From: CAWBOV01 sp963790525
GTDB taxonomy: Bacteria; Actinomycetota; Actinomycetes; Mycobacteriales; Jatrophihabitantaceae
Direction: 5' to 3'
Length of the DNA stretch: 64,000 nucleotides
NCBI GenBank assembly: GCA_963790525.1
Contig: CAWBOV010000002.1
Coordinates: 124,001-188,000, forward strand
Under the pieces are notes generated by a model, which was given only the letters and a program-made list of their open reading frames with translations, made no database searches and was not told the DNA's origin. The first letter of the stretch is position 1. The number at the start of each line of letters is the position of its first letter. The translations under genes were made by a program, and so were the position numbers. Shown here one piece after another: positions 62,945-64,000 of the stretch.

Positions 62945-64000
62945 GTGCCGCCGGAGCTGCTCACCACGGAGTCCGTCGCCGACGATCCCGACGCCGTCTA
63001 CGACGCCTTCGCCACGTGGGTCGCCGGTCGCGGCCTGGAGCTGTACCCGGCGCAGTCCGAGGCGCTGATCGAACTGGTGTCGGGCGCTCACGTCATCCTC
63101 TCCACGCCGACCGGGTCCGGGAAGTCGCTGGTCGCGACGGGAGCCCACTTCGCCGCGCTGGTGGGTGGGCGCCGGAGCGTGTACACCGCGCCGATCAAGG
63201 CGCTGGTGAGCGAGAAGTTCTTCGACCTGTGCGCCGTGTTCGGTCCCTCCCGGGTCGGGATGGTGACCGGCGACGCCAGCGTCAACGCCGCCGCCCCGAT
63301 CATCTGCTGCACCGCCGAGGTCCTGGCCAACCAGGCGCTGCGCGAGGGCGAGGCGGCCGACATCGGGCTCGTCATCATGGACGAGTTCCACTACTACGCC
63401 GACTCCGACCGGGGCTGGGCCTGGCAGGTGCCGCTGCTCGAACTGCCGCGCGCCCAGTTCCTGATCATGTCGGCCACCCTCGGCGAGGTCGAGTTCTTCA
63501 GCACCGACCTGACCCGGCGCACCGGGCGCCCCACCGCTGTCGTCACCTCCGTCGAGCGACCGGTCCCGCTGCATCACTACTACGCCACGACGCCCCTGCA
63601 CGAGACCATCAGCGAGCTGCTGCAGACGCACCAGGCGCCGATCTACATCGTCCACTTCACCCAGGCCTCGGCCCTGGAGCAGGCGCAGGCGCTGATGAGC
63701 GTCAACGTCTGCACGCGCGCGGAGAAGGACGCGATCGCCGCCGCCATCGGCGACTTCCGGTTCAGCTCGGGCTTCGGCAAGGTCCTGTCACGGCTGGTCC
63801 GGCACGGGATCGGCGTCCACCACGCGGGGATGCTGCCGAAGTACCGCCGCCTGGTCGAGCAGCTCGCGCAGGAGGGGCACCTCAAGATCATCTGCGGCAC
63901 GGACACCCTGGGGGTGGGCATCAACGTCCCGATCCGGACGGTCGTGCTCACCTCGCTGAGCAAGTACGACGGCACGCGCACCCGGCACCTGCAGGCGCGC
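62945..64000 (+). CDS. DEAD/DEAH-box helicase (DUF3516 type), C-terminus beyond the window
   Basis: The frame stays open from GTG at 62945 to the window end (352 codons seen). Helicase motifs: Q-motif-like ELYPAQSEALIEL, Walker A STPTGSGKSLVA, Ia APIKALVSEKF, Walker B VIMDEFHYYAD (DEFH), III FLIMSATLGE, and motif VI region beginning GVHHAGMLPKYRRLVEQL with GTDTLGVGINVP. This order fits Ski2-like superfamily 2 helicases found in actinobacteria. RNA or DNA remodelling is inferred. Confidence 0.85.
   Translation, partial: MPPELLTTESVADDPDAVYDAFATWVAGRGLELYPAQSEALIELVSGAHVILSTPTGSGKSLVATGAHFAALVGGRRSVYTAPIKALVSEKFFDLCAVFGPSRVGMVTGDASVNAAAPIICCTAEVLANQALREGEAADIGLVIMDEFHYYADSDRGWAWQVPLLELPRAQFLIMSATLGEVEFFSTDLTRRTGRPTAVVTSVERPVPLHHYYATTPLHETISELLQTHQAPIYIVHFTQASALEQAQALMSVNVCTRAEKDAIAAAIGDFRFSSGFGKVLSRLVRHGIGVHHAGMLPKYRRLVEQLAQEGHLKIICGTDTLGVGINVPIRTVVLTSLSKYDGTRTRHLQAR

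Overview
The window is about 70% GC with dense, often overlapping genes and frequent GTG starts. A FusA2-type EF-G, an AcoR-like regulator without sigma-54 features, a mimG-type GroEL and a branched-chain 2-oxoacid dehydrogenase operon point to an actinomycete, probably a Pseudonocardia- or Rhodococcus-like soil bacterium. No rRNA, tRNA, CRISPR array, transposase or phage gene is visible.

Layout. 1-1743: SDR fragment, divergent TetR regulator and an APH-type phosphotransferase. 1744-2343: gene-free, with a 73-bp tandem repeat. 2344-6627: large secreted protein with eight fibronectin III repeats. 7158-8344: a two-gene locus that looks like a split borosin RiPP system (LigA-like precursor plus a translationally coupled backbone N-methyltransferase). 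It is followed by a broken gene with a terpenoid-synthase-like Asp motif. 10318-12877: an ornithine cyclodeaminase homologue coupled to an aromatic ammonia-lyase homologue whose MIO triad is altered. 12964-19003: nitronate monooxygenase-like protein, flavoprotein monooxygenase, EF-G-like GTPase and SGNH hydrolase.

19257-31765 is one minus-strand run of 14 genes headed by propane/phenol-type diiron monooxygenase prmABCD. It continues with amidohydrolase, DUF59 protein, alcohol dehydrogenase, a dedicated GroEL, an Nramp metal transporter, a small membrane protein, a SatP-type acetate transporter and three small genes. A divergent MimR/AcoR-type regulator lies upstream. Together they encode alkane oxidation, enzyme folding, probable metal supply and downstream alcohol/organic acid handling.

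34299-39730 holds a type III polyketide synthase, ICMT-like methyltransferase, FAD hydroxylase and IPP isomerase. A UbiA prenyltransferase and an ankyrin protein are divergent. This is a likely prenylated or methylated phenolic-lipid/quinone pathway. A strong terminator and a candidate 6C-like small RNA lie next to it.

39767-64000 is mostly housekeeping: SDR, a 48-codon ORF ending in an acidic stretch plus GPIILCW, a GT2-methyltransferase fusion, CYTH/CHAD protein, NCS1 permease with MarR regulator, SerA-like dehydrogenase, FadE5-like acyl-CoA dehydrogenase, AI-2E family protein, tyrosine phosphatase, thioredoxin/NHL protein, LigB dioxygenase, lipoprotein, gamma-glutamyltransferase, bkd-type E1a/E1b/E2 operon, phosphoesterase, ABM monooxygenase and the start of a DUF3516-type helicase.

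Six genes carry apparent frameshifts (seven events), each equivalent to one extra base. This suggests systematic sequence error more than true gene decay.
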